Below are positions 9,714 through 18,840 of a DNA stretch of 64,000 nucleotides, piece by piece. Each line of letters starts with the position of its first letter. Position 1 is the first letter of the stretch. Below the pieces are notes generated by a model. That model made no database searches and was not told the DNA's origin. It saw nothing but the letters and a program-made list of their open reading frames with translations. Both the position numbers and the translations under genes were made by a program. This DNA comes from Sphingomonas psychrolutea (GTDB taxonomy: Bacteria; Pseudomonadota; Alphaproteobacteria; Sphingomonadales; Sphingomonadaceae), in assembly GCF_014636175.1 (NCBI RefSeq), contig NZ_BMDW01000002.1, positions 1-64,000 of the forward strand, given 5' to 3'.

Positions 9714-10093
9714 AGCGGTTCGTATGGCTGGGGCGGCCCCAGCATCGACAACAGCATCACCGCATCAAACGGCTTGATCAGCATCGGCAGCCGCTCATGA
9801 TCCAGCGCATTGCGTACCTGATCGGTGAGATCGGTGTGCCCGGTCATCATGATGATCGGGGTGACGTTGACCCGAAGATCCTCATCGCGCCGGAGCGCGC
9901 GCACAAGATCGAGACCGCTGCCCCCAGGCAGGCGAAAGTCGGTAATCAATGCACAGGGCAACCAAGGCTCGTGCAGCACCCGCTCGGCTTCGCGCATGTC
10001 GGCAACCGAGCGGACATCATACCCCCGCAATGCGAGAAATTCGCAGAGCTCTTCACGGACGGCGGGTTCATCTTCGACGAGAAGGACGCGCAT
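9710..10093 (-). CDS. Single-domain response regulator
   Basis: A receiver domain of about 127 aa with no output domain. Visible are the acidic pocket LLVEDEPAV, phospho-acceptor D52 in ITDFRLPGGSG, a Thr in MMTGHTD and the Lys in LIKPFD. The start chosen (MRVLLVEDE) has a GGGA-type site about 8 nt upstream; a longer frame reaches 10156 without a better start. It is the first gene of a two-gene unit with the kinase. Lacking a DNA-binding domain, it probably acts by protein contact or as a phosphorelay intermediate. Confidence 0.88.
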   Translation of the reverse strand: MRVLLVEDEPAVREELCEFLALRGYDVRSVADMREAERVLHEPWLPCALITDFRLPGGSGLDLVRALRRDEDLRVNVTPIIMMTGHTDLTDQVRNALDHERLPMLIKPFDAVMLLSMLGPPQPYEPL

Positions 10094-10168
10094 GTGATGT
10101 TCCCGCCACAGTGCATAGTATTCACCATGGCTAGTTACCGAAGCGTAACGGGTCACTTACGTGAAACC

Positions 10169-10195
10169 CCTTAGACACGCGCCGGTGTCCTAAGG
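10169..10195. promoter_or_regulatory. Inverted repeat in the divergent promoter region
   Basis: CCTTAGACAC, a 6-nt loop, then GTGTCCTAAGG: near-perfect arms between the response regulator start (10093) and the TonB receptor start (10303). It could be an operator or a hairpin. No binding protein is known. Confidence 0.4.
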
Positions 10196-10225
10196 TTACA
10201 AATTCCCAATCTCGCAATTGACCCG

Positions 10226-10257
10226 GTTTCGCAACGAAACTGTCACAGGTCGCTCAT
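10226..10257 (+). promoter_or_regulatory. Pho-box-like site preceded by a GTTTCG/CGAAAC palindrome
   Basis: CTGTCACAGGTCGCTCAT at 10240-10257 matches 13 of 18 positions of the PhoB box consensus CTGTCATAAATCTGTCAT. It ends 45 nt before the TonB receptor ATG. It directly follows a perfect palindrome, GTTTCG-CAA-CGAAAC, at 10226-10240. A PhoB site fits the acid phosphatase encoded downstream. The match is by eye only. Confidence 0.45.
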
Positions 10258-10302
10258 AGCGCATGCGGCAACGGGACGGACACCGCTCAAGGGGAAATCA
10301 TC

Positions 10303-12606
10303 ATGTTGAATCGTACCAAGGCGCACTCGCGCCGTGGCAGTGTCAGTGCGCTCGCGCTGATCGCAGCGTTTGCCGCCAGTGCAGCACAAGCCGAAACCGC
10401 TCCCGCCGCTCCCGCCGCACCCGCTGCAAATGCAACTGCGCCTGCCCCCGAGGACCAGACGCAGAAGAGCGACATCGCCGAAGGCTCCGACATCGTCGTG
10501 ACCGCCACCAAGGCCAACGAACTCGCGCCAGTCACCGCCTCGCTCCAGACAACGCAGCCGCAGGCAATCGTGTCGCGCTCGTTCATCGAGGATTCGCTCC
10601 CCGCAACCGCCGACTTCAACCAGATCGCGCTGATCACGCCGAGCGTGTCGAACTATGGCGGTAATAACGGCATCGGCCTTTCTGAATCCAAGGCGCAGAT
10701 CCGTGGCTTCCAGGACGGCGAATATAACGTCACCTATGACGGCGTACCGTTTGGCGACACCAACGATCCGACGCACCATTCGACCACCTTCTTCCCGTCG
10801 AACACGATCGAGACGCTCGTCGTCGATCGCGGCCCCGGCAATGCCAGCCAATTGGGTCAGGCAACCTTCGGCGGCACCTTCAACCTGTTCAGCCGCGCCA
10901 CGCGCGACACGTTCGGCGGTTCGCTCGAAGCGACCTATGGCAGCTTCAACACCTATCTCGGCCGCGCCATCGTGCAGACCGGCAAGATCGACAAGCTCGG
11001 TGGTGCCAGCGCGGTATTCACCGGGCAGTACGTCCATAGCGACGGTCGCTCGAGCTATTCCAAATATGAAAATTACAATCTGTTCGGGAAGGTCATCGTC
11101 CCGATCGGTCCCGACGTGACGCTCACGCTGCTCGGCACCTATAACAAGAACCACTTCAACCAGGCCGACAGTGACGGCTCGACGCTCGGGCAACAGGCCT
11201 TGTTCGGCAAATATTATGCGCTGAACACCGATCCGAAAACGTCGGAATATTATGGCTATAATCGCACCGTGAAGACGACCGATTTCGAACTCGTCAAGCT
11301 CGAGGCCAATCTCGCCCCCGGCGTCGTGTTCGAAAACCGTGCCTACACCTATTATTACGACAATGAGACGCTGTCGGCGAACGACGTGACAACCCTGCCG
11401 GGCGCGATCTACACGACGACGACTAACCCGAGCGGTGCTGCGCCGGCCACGCCGAATGGAAACATTCCCGGCTATACCAAGACCAACAAATATCGCGTGT
11501 TCGGCGATATCATGAAGCTACGCGCCGATCTGACGTCGTTTGCGACGCTGACCGTTGGTGCGTGGCTCGAATTCAGCAACACCTATCGCCAGCAACGCGA
11601 CGTCGACCTCACCACCGGTCTCCCCAACTATATCGAAAAGGGGGTCACGGCACCGGCAACGGGCGTGAACCCCGGCCAAGTGACGCCGCGCAACATCAAG
11701 TTCGACCAGAATTCGCAAGGCAACCATACCGAGGAATTCGTCGAGCTCGAACTGCGCCCGATCGCCGGGTTAAAGATCACGCCCGGCTTCAAGCATGTCG
11801 ATTTCGGTCGCAAGATCGACGCGACCTACAATCAGACGACGCGCTATGCGCAGCGCAATGCGAACGATTACAGCGCCGATTTGCCGTTCGTGACGATCAA
11901 TTATCAGCCGGTCTCGAACCTGTCGGTCTACGGCCAATATGCCAAGGGCTTCCTCGCCCCGGCGCTCAGCCAGCTTTACGTCGCCAACACCACTTTCTCG
12001 AACGCGGTGCCGCAGAAATCGACCAATTATCAAATTGGCGCGGTCTATCATGGCAGCCATCTGTCGCTCGATGCCGATGTCTACGTCATCAATTTCACCA
12101 ACAAATTCTATAGCTATACCGACACGTCGGGCCAAGGGCTGGGGACGATCTTCACCAATATCGGCGGCGCGCTGTATAAGGGTGTCGAGGCGCAAGCGAC
12201 CTATGCGTTTGGCAACGGCATCGCGGTGTTCGCCAACGCGTCGCGTAACTATGCCAAGACGACCGTCTACATCGACCCGGTCACCAATCTGAGCGTGCCG
12301 CGCACCGCAATCGGCAAGGCACCATTCGCCACGGCGGCGGGCGGCGTTCTGTTCAAGCGTGGGCCGTATCGCTTCTCGCTCACCGACAAATGGACCGGCG
12401 CGCAATATGCCGACCTCAAGAACACGATCCGGATCAGCCCGTACAACACCGTCAACCTCGCCGCGAGCTACGATGTCGGGCCGTTCCGCGTCGGCCTCGA
12501 CGTGACCGACCTCCTCGATTCGCAGAAGGTCAATCAGGTCTCGGGTTCGCAAATCTATTACCAGCCGGGCCGCGCGATCACGGGCCAGGTGACGTACAAA
12601 TTCTGA
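10303..12606 (+). CDS. TonB-dependent outer-membrane receptor, probably for phosphate-containing ligands
   Basis: Energised outer-membrane importer of 767 aa. It has a signal peptide (residues 1-29, ending AAQA), an Ala/Pro-rich spacer and a plug domain from about 60 (DIVVTATKANELAP, AQIRGFQDGEYNVTYDGVPF, TLVVDRGPGNASQLGQATFG). A long beta-barrel ends in an aromatic residue (TGQVTYKF). The plug motif NIDVTG is replaced by DIVVTAT, as is usual in sphingomonads. AAGGGGAAATC precedes the ATG. Its stop codon shares one base with the start of the acid phosphatase, so the two form an operon. With the Pho-box-like site upstream, uptake of an organophosphate is the best inference; the ligand is not shown by sequence. 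Confidence 0.9.
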   Translation: MLNRTKAHSRRGSVSALALIAAFAASAAQAETAPAAPAAPAANATAPAPEDQTQKSDIAEGSDIVVTATKANELAPVTASLQTTQPQAIVSRSFIEDSLPATADFNQIALITPSVSNYGGNNGIGLSESKAQIRGFQDGEYNVTYDGVPFGDTNDPTHHSTTFFPSNTIETLVVDRGPGNASQLGQATFGGTFNLFSRATRDTFGGSLEATYGSFNTYLGRAIVQTGKIDKLGGASAVFTGQYVHSDGRSSYSKYENYNLFGKVIVPIGPDVTLTLLGTYNKNHFNQADSDGSTLGQQALFGKYYALNTDPKTSEYYGYNRTVKTTDFELVKLEANLAPGVVFENRAYTYYYDNETLSANDVTTLPGAIYTTTTNPSGAAPATPNGNIPGYTKTNKYRVFGDIMKLRADLTSFATLTVGAWLEFSNTYRQQRDVDLTTGLPNYIEKGVTAPATGVNPGQVTPRNIKFDQNSQGNHTEEFVELELRPIAGLKITPGFKHVDFGRKIDATYNQTTRYAQRNANDYSADLPFVTINYQPVSNLSVYGQYAKGFLAPALSQLYVANTTFSNAVPQKSTNYQIGAVYHGSHLSLDADVYVINFTNKFYSYTDTSGQGLGTIFTNIGGALYKGVEAQATYAFGNGIAVFANASRNYAKTTVYIDPVTNLSVPRTAIGKAPFATAAGGVLFKRGPYRFSLTDKWTGAQYADLKNTIRISPYNTVNLAASYDVGPFRVGLDVTDLLDSQKVNQVSGSQIYYQPGRAITGQVTYKF

Positions 12607-13295
12607 TGCAACGGGGACTGATCGCCGCAGCGTTGCTTTGCCTCGCTGCGGCCCCTGCGCCGAAGACCCAATCGCTGCTCACCGCGCGGGATCTTGATCC
12701 CGCGCTGGTGTTGCCGCCCCCGCCTGCCACTGACAGCCCGCAAGCGGCGGCGGAACTCGTCGAACTCCGCGCGTTCGAGAGACGCGATGCCGCCACCGAA
12801 GCCGATGCGCGGCTGGACGGCGACACCAAGAATGCGACGATTTTCGCGGTCGTCCTCGGCCCAAAATTCGATCTCGCGCACTTGCCCGCAACCGCCGCGC
12901 TGATGGCGCTGGTGCGCGCGAGCGAGAAAGACACCGTCGACCGCGGCAAGGATCATTTCCGCCGCGCGCGGCCCTATGTGTCCGATCCGACGCTCAAGGC
13001 GTGCAAGCGCAATGACGATCCGCTGTCGAGCTATCCCAGCGGCCATACCTCGATGGCCTTCTCGATGGCCGAGACGCTTGCGCGACTGGTCCCGGAGAAG
13101 GCCGAAGCCCTGCTCGCCCGCGCGGCGCGCTATGGCCAGAGCCGGATCGTGTGCGAACAGCATTTCCGCAGCGACGTGAGCGCCGGGCAAATGCTTGGGC
13201 TGTTGATCGCCGAGCGGTTGATGGCCAAGCCCGTTTTCCGCACCGCATTCGACGCCGCGCGACGGGAGTTGGTCACGGCCGGGGTGGCCAGGTGA
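12606..13295 (+). CDS. Class A non-specific acid phosphatase (PAP2 superfamily), secreted
   Basis: Periplasmic phosphomonoesterase releasing phosphate from organic esters. 229 aa with a short signal peptide (MQRGLIAAALLCLAAAPAP). The three PAP2 motifs are intact: KX6RP at K115-P123 (KDHFRRARP), PSGH at 144-147, and SRX5HX3D at S179-D190 (SRIVCEQHFRSD), giving the catalytic His pair H147/H186. The spacing and length fit PhoN-type class A acid phosphatases. The start codon overlaps the TonB receptor stop by one base, and the next small gene overlaps its stop by 4 nt, so all three are probably one transcript. Confidence 0.92.
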   Translation: MQRGLIAAALLCLAAAPAPKTQSLLTARDLDPALVLPPPPATDSPQAAAELVELRAFERRDAATEADARLDGDTKNATIFAVVLGPKFDLAHLPATAALMALVRASEKDTVDRGKDHFRRARPYVSDPTLKACKRNDDPLSSYPSGHTSMAFSMAETLARLVPEKAEALLARAARYGQSRIVCEQHFRSDVSAGQMLGLLIAERLMAKPVFRTAFDAARRELVTAGVAR

Positions 13296-13489
13296 CACGG
13301 CGGAGATGGTTTGTTGTCGGAGCCTTGGCTTCAGTTGGTCTCCTCGCAACTGGTCTCATCACGAGGTCTATGCCGTTTAAGTTGCACTGGGCGGCCTATG
13401 CAGACGATCCCGCAGGTTTCGTGCTGGGCGGGGCGCTTTACGCCGTAATGGCACTTTCATGCATGTACGGAGCGTTCAGGTCGCGCTGA
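13292..13489 (+). CDS. Small membrane protein of unknown function
   Basis: 65 aa starting with a GTG that overlaps the phosphatase stop (GTGA), the usual sign of translational coupling. It has two hydrophobic stretches: residues about 6-24 (WFVVGALASVGLLATGLI) and about 43-60 (FVLGGALYAVMALSCMYG). I do not recognise a family. Position suggests a membrane partner of the TonB receptor/phosphatase unit. Its 3' end overlaps the convergent RND gene by 14 nt. Confidence 0.6.
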   Translation: MTRRRWFVVGALASVGLLATGLITRSMPFKLHWAAYADDPAGFVLGGALYAVMALSCMYGAFRSR

Positions 13490-16400
13490 TTGCAGCGCGC
13501 TCATGGCCCGAAGCCCCACGCCGCCCCAGAACCGCAATCATCGCGGGGAGGAACAGCAGCACCAGCGGCACCGCAGCGGTCAGCCCGAAGATGATCGCGG
13601 TCGCCAGCGGTTTCTGCAGTCCTGCGCCTCGGCTGATGCCGAGGGCGAGCGGGGCAAGCGTCAGGATTGCGATCAGCGCCGACATCAGGATCGGGCGTAG
13701 CCGCTTCGCTCCTGCTTCCCGCAGTGCCGCGACGTCGACTGGTGCATCCAACGGCAATTCGGCGAGGAAGAAAATAACTAACTCGCTCACCATCCCGATC
13801 ACCATCGTCAGCCCCATCAGCGCGGAAATGTCGAGCTCGATCCCGGTGAGCCACAGCCCGCCCAACACCGCCGCCGCCGACAGCAACACCGTCGCGATCG
13901 CCGCGAGCGTCCAGCTCAGCCGTTCGAACAGGAAGGTCAGCAACAGCGCGGTCAGCAGCAGCGCCGCGACGAACACGATCGTCAAATCGGCAAAGCTCTG
14001 CTGCTGCTGCGCATAGAGCCCACCATAGGCCACACGGATCGCGGCGGGCAGGTGCAGCGCCGCCACGACGCGGCGCACGTCCTGCATCCCCGACCCGAGA
14101 TCGCGCCCCTCCAGCCGCGCCGTCACGCCGATGAACGGTGCGAGATCCTCGCGCGTAATCTGTTCCTGGCCAGCCGCAACCGAGACGCTTGCGATCTGCC
14201 CAACCCGCACCACATGCCCGTCGGGCGCGACCAGCGGGAGCTGCGCCAGATCGGCGGCTCGGCTGCGCAGCGCAAGCGGCGCACGGACTCGCGCGGTCAC
14301 CAATTGCTCGCCGATCCGGACCTTGGTCGCCACCGCGCCGCCGATCAGCGCGTCGAGCTGGCTTGCGACCGCCGCCGGATCGAGCCCGTGCAGCAGCGCT
14401 GTCGCCGGATCGACCTTCACCACCAGTGCATCGCCAGCCACGCGCAGGCCGTCGACCACTTCGACAATCCCCGGCACTTTCGCGATTCCCGCGCCGACGC
14501 GCTTGGCCGCGTCCTTCAGCGCGGCGGGATCGTCGCCGAACAGTTTGATCTCGACGGGCTGCGGCACGGCGGTCAAATCGCCGATCAGATCTTCCATCAG
14601 TTGCGCGGTCTCGATCGCGAGGCCGGGAACCCTCGCCTGCACTTGCTGGCGGACATCGGCCATCACCGCTTCGATCGGCCGACGCGATCCGCCCTTCAGC
14701 CGGATGAAGTAATCGCCCTCATCGGCCTCGCTCAAGCCGCCGCCAAGCTGCACGCCGGTCCGCCGCGAATAGCTCGCGACCTCGGGCGTCGCGGTGATGA
14801 TTTGCTCGACCTGGCGCAGCAGCCGGTCGGTGTCGGACAAGGCTGCGCCGGATTGCGCTTTGTAATCGAGAATGAAGCCGCCTTCGTCCATCGCGGGCAT
14901 GAAACCCGATGGGACATGGCTCCACGCTGCAACGCCGAGCACCGCCATGCCGATGCCGAGCAAGGCGACGAACAGCCCCGGTCGCGCGAGCGTGTGTTCG
15001 GCGGCACGGGCATTGATCCGGTCGAGCCGGTGGAGCGAAGCCCCCGCCCGGTCCGCCGCCGCAATGTCGGCGGGCCGCACCCAGCGCGCGGCGACCAGCG
15101 GCAGCAAATAGCGCGCGAACAGCAGCGACAGCCCCAGCGCCGCGACCATCGTCAGCGCCAGCGCCTTGAAGAACCCGCCTGTCAGGCCGCTGACAAAGGC
15201 GAGCGGGGTGAACACGACGATCGTCGCTGCGGTCGACCCGAACAACGGGCGTGCCATTTCAGCGGCAGCGTCGGCGACCTTGGTCGCCCCCTCCTGCAAG
15301 CGCCGCATGATGTGTTCGAGCATGACGACGGCATCATCGACCACCAGCCCGACCGCCGCCGCCATCCCGCCCAGCGTCATCATGTTGAAGCTCATACCGA
15401 ATGCGAACAGCAACAGGCACGTCCCCGCGAGCACCGCGGGGAGCATCAGCCCCGTGATCAGCATCAGCCGCCCCGAGCGCAGGAACACGAACAGCACGAC
15501 GCCTGCCAGCACCGCACCAAGCAGGATCGCATCGCGCACCGCATCGGCGGCAGCGGAGACGAGTTCGGATTGGTCGTAGAACGGCGTGACCGTCACGCTC
15601 GGCGGCAATCCCAGCGCTTTCAGTCGCGCATCGACCTCCTGCACGATCCGCACGCTGTCGCCGTCGGGCGACTGGCGAATGTTGACCAGTACCGCCTCGC
15701 GTCCGCCCGACGTGACCTTGGTAAAACCCGGCGTGACCGACGGATGGATCTCGGCGATTTGACCCAGCGTGACGAGGCCGGCCCCTGCCGTGCCGCCAGC
15801 CCTTACCGGCGTCGCGGCGAGATCGGCGATACCGCTCAGCCGGTTTTCCGCCAGCACAAGATACAACCGGTGCCGATCCTCAAGCCGTCCGACGCCGGTG
15901 ACGCTGTTCGCCTTGCCCAACGCAGCGGCGATCGCATCGAGCGAGAGGCCGAGCGCTTGCGCCTTCGCCGGATCGACATCGACCGCAAGTTCCCGCGGTG
16001 CGCCGCCGAGGATGTCGATCCCCGCAACCCCCGGCACCGCGCCGAGCGCCGGGCGGACTTGCAGCTCCGCAATTTGGCGCAGCGCATTCTGGTCGAGCGA
16101 CGCCGAGGTCAGCGCGATCCCGAGCACCGGGAAGATCGTCGGATCGGAGCGACGGACCTCGAAGCGCGTCCCGGCAGGCAAATCGGGCAGCGCCGTCGCG
16201 AGCGCACCCTGCGTCGCGAGCGTGGCGGCGACCATGTCCTGCTTCCACGGAAAATCGAGCGCAACCTCGGCCGCGCCGCGACTGGTGGTCGAGCGAATCC
16301 GCGTGACTCCGGGAACGCTGCGCAGTGCAGTTTCGATTGGGCGAGTGATCTCCGCCGCCATTTGCGTCGCGTCGCGCTCGCCCGCATCGATCGAGACCAC

Positions 16401-16529
16401 GACGCGCGGGAAATCGATGTGCGGGAACAGGCTGACCGGCAAATGCGTCGCCGCAAACACCCCACCCAGCACAACCAACACCGCCGCCAGCCAAAAGGCG
16501 CGGGCGTGCCGCTCGATCGCAGAAATCAC
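13476..16529 (-). CDS. RND efflux pump inner-membrane permease
   Basis: Proton-driven exporter of the AcrB/CusA superfamily, 1017 aa, with the usual twelve-helix, two-repeat plan. First helix: FWLAAVLVVLGGVFAAT. The porter domain contains GVPGVAGIDILGGAPRELAV. The helix-4 signature GLVVDDAVVMLEHIMRR carries the Asp pair of drug-type pumps. In helix 10 the segment GMVSELVIFF has Glu where AcrB has its essential Lys and where metal-type CusA has Glu, so the substrate class is not clear. It overlaps the membrane-fusion gene by 4 nt and is the last gene of a five-gene operon with its own two-component system. Confidence 0.9.
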   Translation of the reverse strand: MISAIERHARAFWLAAVLVVLGGVFAATHLPVSLFPHIDFPRVVVSIDAGERDATQMAAEITRPIETALRSVPGVTRIRSTTSRGAAEVALDFPWKQDMVAATLATQGALATALPDLPAGTRFEVRRSDPTIFPVLGIALTSASLDQNALRQIAELQVRPALGAVPGVAGIDILGGAPRELAVDVDPAKAQALGLSLDAIAAALGKANSVTGVGRLEDRHRLYLVLAENRLSGIADLAATPVRAGGTAGAGLVTLGQIAEIHPSVTPGFTKVTSGGREAVLVNIRQSPDGDSVRIVQEVDARLKALGLPPSVTVTPFYDQSELVSAAADAVRDAILLGAVLAGVVLFVFLRSGRLMLITGLMLPAVLAGTCLLLFAFGMSFNMMTLGGMAAAVGLVVDDAVVMLEHIMRRLQEGATKVADAAAEMARPLFGSTAATIVVFTPLAFVSGLTGGFFKALALTMVAALGLSLLFARYLLPLVAARWVRPADIAAADRAGASLHRLDRINARAAEHTLARPGLFVALLGIGMAVLGVAAWSHVPSGFMPAMDEGGFILDYKAQSGAALSDTDRLLRQVEQIITATPEVASYSRRTGVQLGGGLSEADEGDYFIRLKGGSRRPIEAVMADVRQQVQARVPGLAIETAQLMEDLIGDLTAVPQPVEIKLFGDDPAALKDAAKRVGAGIAKVPGIVEVVDGLRVAGDALVVKVDPATALLHGLDPAAVASQLDALIGGAVATKVRIGEQLVTARVRAPLALRSRAADLAQLPLVAPDGHVVRVGQIASVSVAAGQEQITREDLAPFIGVTARLEGRDLGSGMQDVRRVVAALHLPAAIRVAYGGLYAQQQQSFADLTIVFVAALLLTALLLTFLFERLSWTLAAIATVLLSAAAVLGGLWLTGIELDISALMGLTMVIGMVSELVIFFLAELPLDAPVDVAALREAGAKRLRPILMSALIAILTLAPLALGISRGAGLQKPLATAIIFGLTAAVPLVLLFLPAMIAVLGRRGASGHERAAISAT

Positions 16530-17566
16530 TTGGTCCGCACCTTCATGCCGTCTTCGACCGCAGTCCCTCCGGCGACGATCACCGCCTCCCCTGCCCGCAC
16601 CGCGCCCAATACTGCGACGCGGTCGCCGCGTGCTGCGCCGACGGTGATGTCCCGGCGATGCGCGACCCCGCCCGACACGACATAGACATAGGCCTGCCCG
16701 CCGTCATCGAGCAACGCGGCATAGGGGATGGTCAACTGCGCAGCCCCGGCGCCCGGTGCCGCGCCGTCGGCGGTCGCGCTCAGCGTTTGACCCGCGCCGA
16801 TGCCCGTGCTCGCGGGAAGTCGCGCGAACACCGAGGCGAGCCGCGTCTGCGCGTCGGCTGCGGGATTGATGGTCTCGATCGGAACATCGAACGACGCTGC
16901 CGCTCCGCTGGCGGTAACGTGCAACACCGTGCCCGGACGCAAGCTGCGGGCGAGCGCGGGATCAACCCCGAAGCGTGCGCGCAGATCGCTCGCGCGCGTA
17001 ATCGTCGCGAGCGCCGCGCCCGGCGGGACGAGGTCGCCCGGTGCCGCCGTCACCGTCTCGACGATTCCGGCGGCTGGCGCGCGCAGCGTCAGCCCGCCGG
17101 TGCGCGCGGTCATCGCGGCACGTGTGGCATTGGCGCTGGTCGCCGCCGCGCGTGCCGTCTCGACTTCGGCATTGCTGCCCAGACCATCGGCCTTTAGCCG
17201 CTCGGCACGCGCAAGCGCGGCATTGGCGGCCTGCGCGTCACTCCCTGCCTTGACCAGATCGACCCGCGTCGTCGGCGATGCGGCGAGCCGGGCGACCACC
17301 GCGCCGGCGGCAACGCGCGTTCCGACGGGGGCGACGATCGCGACGACGGTCGCCTCCGCCGGTGCGGCCAAAGTCAGTCTGCCGCCCGGCCCCGCCTCGG
17401 CCATGCCGTAGAGCGTCATTTGCTCGGCCAGCGCTCCCGGCTCGGCGCGCGCCAGCGTCACGAGCGCGACCGGTGCGGTCGTGGTTTCTTCCTCTCCGGC
17501 GCTCCCCGAGCAGGCACCGAACAGTAGCGCCGCAAACAAAACGATCGATTTCGGGGTCACGTCCAA
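16526..17566 (-). CDS. RND periplasmic adaptor (membrane-fusion) lipoprotein
   Basis: Bridges the inner-membrane pump and the TolC channel. 346 aa with a lipoprotein signal (SIVLFAALLFGACSGS, lipobox LFGAC). A biotinyl-lipoyl half-motif (TLAAPAEATVVAIVAPVGTR), a short alpha-helical hairpin rich in Ala (about residues 105-150), the second lipoyl half (GLTLRAPAAGIVETVTAAPG), a beta-barrel, and a C-terminal membrane-proximal domain (YVYVVSGGVAHRRDITVG) follow. The hairpin is short, as in CusB/CzcB-like adaptors. It overlaps tolC-like by 10 nt and the permease by 4 nt. Confidence 0.9.
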   Translation of the reverse strand: MDVTPKSIVLFAALLFGACSGSAGEEETTTAPVALVTLARAEPGALAEQMTLYGMAEAGPGGRLTLAAPAEATVVAIVAPVGTRVAAGAVVARLAASPTTRVDLVKAGSDAQAANAALARAERLKADGLGSNAEVETARAAATSANATRAAMTARTGGLTLRAPAAGIVETVTAAPGDLVPPGAALATITRASDLRARFGVDPALARSLRPGTVLHVTASGAAASFDVPIETINPAADAQTRLASVFARLPASTGIGAGQTLSATADGAAPGAGAAQLTIPYAALLDDGGQAYVYVVSGGVAHRRDITVGAARGDRVAVLGAVRAGEAVIVAGGTAVEDGMKVRTK

Positions 17567-18840
17567 GCCTCTCTCAGCGTGCCGGTGAGCAATTCCAGCG
17601 CAATCATTTGTTCGGCAATGTCCTGCTCGCTTTGCAAGAGCAGCGCCTGCTTGTCGCGTTCGGCTTGCTCGGCGGTCTCGGCGGTCGCGATCGACAGATC
17701 ACCCCGCGTCGCCGCGCGCCGCGTCGCCTCGGCATAGCGGCGCGCGGCGGGCACATCGCGCAGCACCGCGTCGCGCTGCCGCCGCGCGATCGTGATCCCC
17801 GCAACGGCCGCCGCGATCTGGGCGCGCGTCTGGAACAGCCGCGCATCATACTCGGCCTTGAGCGCAGTACGGGTCGCGCGCTCAACCGCAATGCCGCCGC
17901 GATTGCGGTTCCACAGCGGCAGCGTGAAATCGACCGACGGCCCGACGATAACATTGCCCGACGTGTCGCGGCTTGACCCGATGCTGAGGCCAAGCGTTGG
18001 AAACTGGTCGAGCACCGCCTTGCGCACCACGGCCTCCTGCGCAGCATAGCCCGCTTCCAGCGCGCGTAAATCTGTCCGGTTGGTGCGCGCGATCTCGAAC
18101 AGCCGTGCCGAGTCGAGCGGGCGATCGCCATCCTGCATCGGTGCGAGGCGGAGGATCGCGGTCGGCGGCAAACCCAGCAGCCGCGTCAGTTCGAAGCGCG
18201 CCGTGGCGAGGTCCTTCTCGGTGCCGCGCGCTTTGACCTCGGCATCGGCGGCGGCGAGCCGCGCGGTCTGCACTTGGTCCGCCGCGAGATCGCCGCGCCC
18301 CGCCGCCCGCGTCGTGCGGTCGAGCAGCGACCGCGCCATGTCGCGCGACGCAGCGGTCAGTCCGACGCCGCGTTCGAGCGCGATGATGCGCACCGCTTGC
18401 AGCCGCGCTTGACCCGCCGTCTGCCACTCGCTCCACGCCAGATCGAGCCGCACTTGCTGCGCCGCGGCGCGCGCTTGCGCCAAGCGAACACCGCGCGTGC
18501 GCAGCATGTTGAGATCGAAGCCGAGCGCGCTCGTCAGATCGAGCAACGGATCGGGCCCGGCGAGCACTTGGCTGACACCAAAGCTCAGCGTCGGATCGGG
18601 CAGCAGCCGCGCGGCAAAAGCTTGCGCGTCGGCAACCCCAGCCCGCGCCCGCGCCGCGCGCAGATCGGGATTGGCGAGCACCACCAGCGTCGCCAAGGCG
18701 TTACCATCGAGCGGTTGCGCGAGATCGATGCTGACCGGCGTCGGATTCGCGCGTTCGACAGGCGTGGTGGCGAGCGGATCAGGGGTGTAGGCGGCACACC
18801 CGCCGAGCAGCAGCAAGGGGATCAGCAACCGCTTCATCAT
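17557..18840 (-). CDS. TolC-family outer-membrane efflux lipoprotein
   Basis: Outer-membrane channel of the tripartite pump. 427 aa from the ATG at 18840, which overlaps the stop of the kinase gene. A lipoprotein signal is visible (MMKRLLIPLLLLGGCAAY, lipobox LLGGC). Two OEP repeats follow: ANPDLRAARARAGVADAQAF with LLPDPTLSFG in the first, and YAAQEAVVRKAVLDQFPTLG with VGPSVDFTLPLWNRNRGGIA in the second. The helices are Ala/Arg-rich. The frame could extend to 18870, but the lipoprotein signal argues for the start given. Third gene of the operon. Confidence 0.88.
   Translation of the reverse strand: MMKRLLIPLLLLGGCAAYTPDPLATTPVERANPTPVSIDLAQPLDGNALATLVVLANPDLRAARARAGVADAQAFAARLLPDPTLSFGVSQVLAGPDPLLDLTSALGFDLNMLRTRGVRLAQARAAAQQVRLDLAWSEWQTAGQARLQAVRIIALERGVGLTAASRDMARSLLDRTTRAAGRGDLAADQVQTARLAAADAEVKARGTEKDLATARFELTRLLGLPPTAILRLAPMQDGDRPLDSARLFEIARTNRTDLRALEAGYAAQEAVVRKAVLDQFPTLGLSIGSSRDTSGNVIVGPSVDFTLPLWNRNRGGIAVERATRTALKAEYDARLFQTRAQIAAAVAGITIARRQRDAVLRDVPAARRYAEATRRAATRGDLSIATAETAEQAERDKQALLLQSEQDIAEQMIALELLTGTLREAWT

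Noticed and set aside
14052..16685. 877-codon open frame opposite the RND permease
   Set aside because: Very Arg/His-rich composition with no domain, caused by codon bias on the other strand.
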